Assembly: GCA_948567375.1 (NCBI GenBank)
Contig: OX419761.1
Span: forward strand, 27,380,243 to 27,444,242
Direction of reading: 5' to 3'
Origin: Lunularia cruciata
Taxonomy: Eukaryota; Streptophyta; Marchantiopsida; Lunulariales; Lunulariaceae
DNA: 64,000 bases
Shown one piece after another: positions 58,900 through 64,000 of the stretch. The notes beneath the pieces were generated by a model. The model had not been told where the DNA came from. It ran no database searches and saw only the letters and a program-made list of their open reading frames with translations. Position 1 is the stretch's first letter. Every line of letters starts with the position of its first letter. A program made the translations under genes and the position numbers.

Positions 58900-60900
58900 A
58901 TTGAAGAACTTTTGAGGAGGCCTAGGAGCGTAGACAGTACAACCTGAAGCAAGAACGTCCTGAAGAAGGACAAATCAAAAACGCTTAAACGCACGTTCCT
59001 ACTATCTTTATACGTTGTGATCTGAAACCAGGAAGGCGTCCCTGCTTTTCAATTTAAGCGTCTACTTCACACTGCTTGCTCTCAATAAAGGAGTGCTTGT
59101 ACGCTTCGATTGACGAGACTATGATCCCGTCCTCAGTCAGTCACTTCCCTCAACCACCACCTGTGTTAAGTCTACGCAAGTCGCAAAAGAAATGTTCCAA
59201 GCCTAGACCTCAAAGAACACTAGACTGTTGTGGAAACAACCTCCTACTCCAGATTTATAGATGTCATTAGCTACCCCGTCTTCCGGGATGCAGGAATCAT
59301 CTCTCACAGAGTGTAGATCATATTTCCATTGCTTTCTAGTTACTGCAGAATTGCGAGCCACCGCAGCTTTCAGGCTCCTTCCTCGCAATTTACACGCCGT
59401 GACCTTTACCTTCCCCCGGGGCCTGGCTTTTCACACTCAGTTGGCAAACAAACAAATACACAAGCATGGTAACCAACTACGGCCCCTCACACTCTCTCAG
59501 CTCCTCCGCGTTCTCTTCTATGTCAATTTCCCAGAAAAATTTCATTTATTCACGCGTCCAATTGCCAAAGCCAACTAGCTTGGAAAGCCTCGCGCTCGCT
59601 ATAGCCATTACTATTCACCCGCCAACCTCCACTGTCCTCGACTTCCATCAATGTCGACAATTCCTCCTCCCCTCTCTGGTGTTGTTTCTGTAGGACCTCG
59701 TCTTTTCTACTCTACACGACTTGTCTACTCGCGAATCGGATATGGCCGGGTCGGCGGCCGCTGCTCCTTTCGGATACTGCTGCGAAGCTCCCCGCCAGGA
59801 GACGACGAGCCAGCAATTTCGGTGCGGGAATCCTATCTGTCGCAATAGTTGTGTGGCAGCTCGCCAGAGTTACGGTGCGGATCTTAGCGACCGCTGACGT
59901 TAGTTTACATTTGTTCATCAGCCATTAGTAAGTATAATCAGACCTGGTTATGTAAAACAGGGAAAGATTCTCCGCTGCCTTTGCATAGATGGAAGTATAA
60001 ACATAACTGTTTCACATGCCTTTTAGAAAGGAAGATGTGCATGTGTCTCTCGCTCAAATTGCGTGTCGATTCACTTCATCTCTTGCAGGAAACTTCCAAG
60101 TATTTGAGGATACATAGAGTTTGCTAATGAACATTAGGAACTGCTGGAACGAGATGCCGGCTGATAGCACATGTAATCTAAATATTTCAGAACCATTCAC
60201 AGAATTGGCCAGAAAACCTCGCTTTCAGCTTTCAGAGTAACCCACACAAACGCCATGTATGGAGCCTTGAGAATATCTCTGCAAAGTTAATCGAACTACC
60301 TTTAATCTGCAGTACCCACTAACCAACGCACCCAATTCGCAAGTGTCGCGGTCGGAATCCCGCAGTTAACTCTTTTCCATCCGTCACTTATTGTGCTGCA
60401 TCTTGAAGACGGACGTAACAGAACGGACGTAAATATCCTTGCCGTACTTTCCCAGTACGCCTCGTACGTCGTCGAGGCCCCATCTCCGTGCTAACTTTCA
60501 CGATCATGTCAACCTTGACGCGCTTTCAGGCTATGGCAGGATTCAAGGGGGAAGAAATGTAATCTTCTCCGATAATGCACTGTGAATGCCAGGGAACCTT
60601 CAGCTGCATCTTACCATCGATCTATTCTGCTCGAAGATTCCCTCGTTTCGCTCCGCTCGTTCTGGAGCTTGTGCACAACGCTGAGCCACGGATGTGTTGG
60701 GAGTGCTGATTTGAGGTGAGGTCTAAATTTAAACGTACTTGGACTCTGGGGTGCCAAGAGGAGAATCCGATGTAGATTCAGAGTCGTTAGCGGGATCGAA
60801 AGTCGGTGGGGATGGACTTTTGATGTTGTCGCTGTTGAGTCTAATGGATGCTTGGGCTCTGTGCAGGCGGGTCAGTCATCGAAATTCTTGTAGTAAATAT
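58900..60900. other. Upstream region of the calmodulin-like gene
   Basis: No second gene is supported. The minus-strand frame of the calmodulin-like gene stays open for about 80 bases upstream and contains CTTCAG sequences that could be 3' splice sites of a 5'-UTR intron. At 59640-59900 a CpG-richer stretch is open on both strands (59651-59848 plus, 59712-59918 minus); this may be promoter or UTR and not coding. Confidence 0.4.
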
Positions 60901-63900
60901 GGCGATTGGTGTGAGTGAAGTCAATAGCTTCAATGGTGACGACTCACGTTCATCACATTTACAATTACAACTGTGGTCCTGATCCGTCTTCGATGGGTTG
61001 TTTGGTCTGTCACGAGTTTCATAAGCTCAGTAGGGTTAAGCAAGCGGACTGGGAAGCCTTGTGCCTGCGCAGGGTTCTAGTCCCGATCAGAATTTTCTTG
61101 CGACCAGTATGAATTTTGGTTCTTAGATACTGCAGCAGTTTCACCAGATTGTCGCGCGTTGATCCATGCAAACTCTGGTATACCATGTTGCTCTTTCAAA
61201 AGTAACTTATGATGGCGGAAGCGTCTGGAGATTAGGATTGAGAAACGTTTACCGTGGCAGTTTTGGAAGTTTGAAGCGCTGTGCGCAAATCAAGAGTTAC
61301 TTTTGATTACTTGAGTTACTACTTGCACGTTGTGATAGCAGGAAGTTACGGGGAAATAGCGATTCAGAGTTGCGGAGCACTTTCCAAGTATTCGGAACCC
61401 ACGCGTATCATGTAGTGACTGCAGTTCATGTCTAGGAGAAATCATCAGAATGTCTACGAGCAATTGGATAGTTTCCACCACTATATAGCATGGAGAAATG
61501 AAGTTATCTCGGTGACAAGAAGAAATACGAAGGAGCTCCAAAAGACTGCTTGCGAAAAATCCTACAAAGTCGCAAAATAATGTCAAAACAACATCAACTA
61601 ACTCCTCAGATTCTGCGTACATGGCCACGATCATCTGTACCACTTACCACAATTCCGGTAAAGACTGCATATTCAGCAGTTGACGTGAATCTTAAACCTG
61701 TCCACATAAATCCATCAATGTGGATGTGAATCCTTGTGGTGGGCAGCTGGAAACATGCCGGTCCTCAGCCGTACATACGCTTTCTACGCCCATGAATTAA
61801 AGACTATCTTTGGTCACTAAGAATCTTCATAATCCGAATAGTGAATCGTGGAAATGCTCGATAGATTCAAACCTTCCATACTCTTGCTCCTACTTGCTTA
61901 CCGGGATGAATGGTTGCAGGAATTTAGCTGTAATTCTGGGAAGTCTCACAAGTTCACCCCTTCTCCTGGTTAATAAGCAACTTCCTTTCGCTTCAGTCAC
62001 CATCAGAAACAGGGTTAGAGTTGACTTGATCAGTCAACTTGAATGATATCAACCTTCAAACTTTTGCAAGCGTTTGTATGTATCCTCTAAATAATTTATG
62101 TCCCTGCGATTATCCTCTACACTAAATTTCTTAGTTTCGAGGTCTAAAGAGAGTATAGATAAATATTCATAACTATATAAATATCTGTTATCTATATAAA
62201 TATAGATAAAATATATTCAATATAAACCACTATGGAAAGCGAAAAAGAGTATAAAGCACCAAGGAATGCTAGAGAAGAACCAGAGAGCGGAGCCCAAAGG
62301 GGAAGGGGAAACAAGCCCAAAATAAGAAGAAAGGGGAGAGGCCACCAAGTCAGGTAACAGAAAAGGACACTGAAAGCTACTACTTTTACTATACTGCGTG
62401 ATCTTCTAGAGGAAAATTACTGCTGTAAACAGCCATAGAGGTCCTCCATTGGTATACCAGGAAAGTCAAGGAGTAGGGCACTCCTACCACGGCTGCCCAA
62501 CTATGCAAACCCAAAGCTGAGGAGCGGTGCAGTGTGAATGAAACTCTCCTAAAGTAAGCAGTGAGCATGGCTCGGGAGATCGCCATAACCCTTTTCTTAT
62601 GTGCGGATCCCGTTTCTACCCTTAGCGAGGTTCTGTACTCACCAAGCGGCATGCTTGTTATCACACAATCCTCGCCCTTGTTCTGTCACAACCTCATCCT
62701 TGTCATCAAGTGGCAGTTCTGTCACAAGGGCTTAGGTGGTAGTTTATCACTTAACCCTAAACCTATATAATTCTGTCCATAGTGGTCTGCATGAACAACT
62801 GCATAGTGGGCAGGCATGCTTGGCGAGGATATTGTTATATGACTTCTTGTTCTTCTACATCTGGTGATGACTTTCGTAGTGATTCTTTTTATAGTGCCAC
62901 AACCATTCGTAGGCTGGCCTCCGATTTGCTTCTTTTGAAGTTGGACTTTTGACTCATATTTTGGGAAATTGCATGAGAAGAAGGTTGTATAATTGGCAAG
63001 GATACCTTTAAGGTGGAGAAAACACGGGCACATGAGCTTTTTGGACTTGAAAATGTTATCCAATGGGCACATATAAAATCCCATTCACATATCTCGTCCA
63101 AGATAAGAGTACGTTATCAAGTGAAAAATGGCTGGACTTTGAGAAGAACACAACCACCATGTCTCATGAAGCACAATAGATGATGTCACACAAAAGTGAT
63201 ATGAAGTTGAATTGACACCCAAAGAACTTGATTTCATGATGGAGATAGGCTCCTTTGTTTCCAGGTGGAAGCCTCTGCCTATGATGAGATATTGATGGCC
63301 AAATTTTGACTATGAGGATAATCTTTTGTATCAAGTCAAAGCGAAAGGGAGAAGTAAGGCTTGGTAGCAATCCAAATGTTGTCAACACATTATGATCATG
63401 GCTAAAGATATCTTAGCAGATCTTGGTAACTTTGATAGTGTTTATGATGCTTCAATGTGAACTGAAGATATTTATGGTGAGAAACCTTCCTTAACACTAT
63501 AGGCTAAGATATATGGTGATTTCACAATTTTGGATGGAACTTTCAAGATAACATCATAAGACTTGACCTTGATGGTTTTCAGCAACGTTGATTGCTTTGG
63601 AAAAATGTCAATGATAGGAATTGCTTTTGCAACATGACAGGCTTTGAATGTAGCAATCAAAGCCACTTGATTGTTTAGACTAGATCTAGAAGGAGTGGTT
63701 TTGATTACTGATGGAGCTTCAACATTTGCACTTACAACATCAACATTGAGGTAGAGCATTAAAGTACTCTTGCTTTTGTACCACTTTTGGACAAATCTAT
63801 TTGCTTGTTCCAATAATATGCCACAAGATGTTTGGAACTTCCTTCAGCAGTGAAACTCATTGATATTGGAGATGCTTGACTTGATAGATGAGTATAAAAG

Positions 63901-64000
63901 AATATAATGCTACAATCTCCAATTTTGTTAATAATCCGAGCGTGGTCAAGTTTATGAAGTCAATATAGGTGAAACAAGAAAAGGTTTGTGCTACCTTTAC
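60901..64000. other. Right end without identified genes
   Basis: No recognised gene or RNA. Minus-strand frames at 61290-61643 (117 aa), 62722-63084 (120 aa) and 63472-63813 (113 aa) have no motif I know. A TATA-rich stretch at 62150-62225 is low-complexity. From about 62800 the sequence is again AT-rich and resembles decayed repeat DNA. Confidence 0.3.

Noticed and set aside
59651..59918. Overlapping frames on both strands as a second gene
   Set aside because: CpG-rich sequence is often open on both strands; no recognisable protein.
62150..62225. TATA-rich stretch as a promoter
   Set aside because: Low-complexity AT repeat with no downstream gene.
1..64000. CRISPR arrays, rRNA and tRNA genes
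   Set aside because: No regularly spaced direct repeats and no rRNA or cloverleaf-like sequence was seen; tRNA scanning software could still find one I missed.

Overview
This window looks like nuclear DNA of a land plant with a repeat-rich genome. The evidence is AT-rich sequence, several plant-type Ty3/gypsy elements (two with chromodomains, one with the plant initiator-Met primer site TGGTATCAGAGC), and one intact plant calmodulin-like gene. The flavour suggests a non-flowering plant such as a moss, but the sequence alone does not settle this.

Left third (1-22103): three Ty3/gypsy elements are nested in one another. The outermost, C, is an old degenerate copy seen at 1-169 and 18235-22103. 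Element A (170-18234) is inserted into it. Element B (2606-10428, minus strand) is inserted into the gag of A. B is young: its two 690-bp LTRs differ at only about 4 sites. A is old, but its domains are readable in the order gag with two zinc knuckles, retropepsin, C5 cytosine DNA methyltransferase, reverse transcriptase, RNase H, integrase, PHD finger. The methyltransferase (motifs I, IV, VI, IX and X visible, VIII degraded) and the terminal PHD finger are the most remarkable content here: an LTR retrotransposon with its own DNA methylation enzyme and a possible chromatin reader. Of 31 nonsense codons found in its reading frames, 25 are TAG, which fits loss of CAG through CHG methylation and deamination.

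Middle (22104-47800): an unrecognised stretch with weak reading frames; chromovirus D (25847-31621) with a 5-bp target duplication and a truncated 3' LTR; a degenerate region whose start resembles the leader of A; a 1.9-kb TG...CA element with a perfect 5-bp duplication (36154-38067), probably a solo LTR; and minus-strand remnants of at least two more gypsy elements, G (integrase) and F (a chromovirus). The likely LTR of F holds eight heat-shock-element-like modules just upstream of a TATA box.

Right third (47801-64000): 47801-54900 is AT-rich with nothing I can identify. From about 54900 base composition becomes more balanced and gene-like. The one convincing host gene is a minus-strand, single-exon calmodulin-like protein with four EF-hands (58156-58899). 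Nothing after 60900 is identified.

Almost everything before 54 kb is transposable-element sequence in decay; only the calmodulin-like gene and parts of element B are open and intact.
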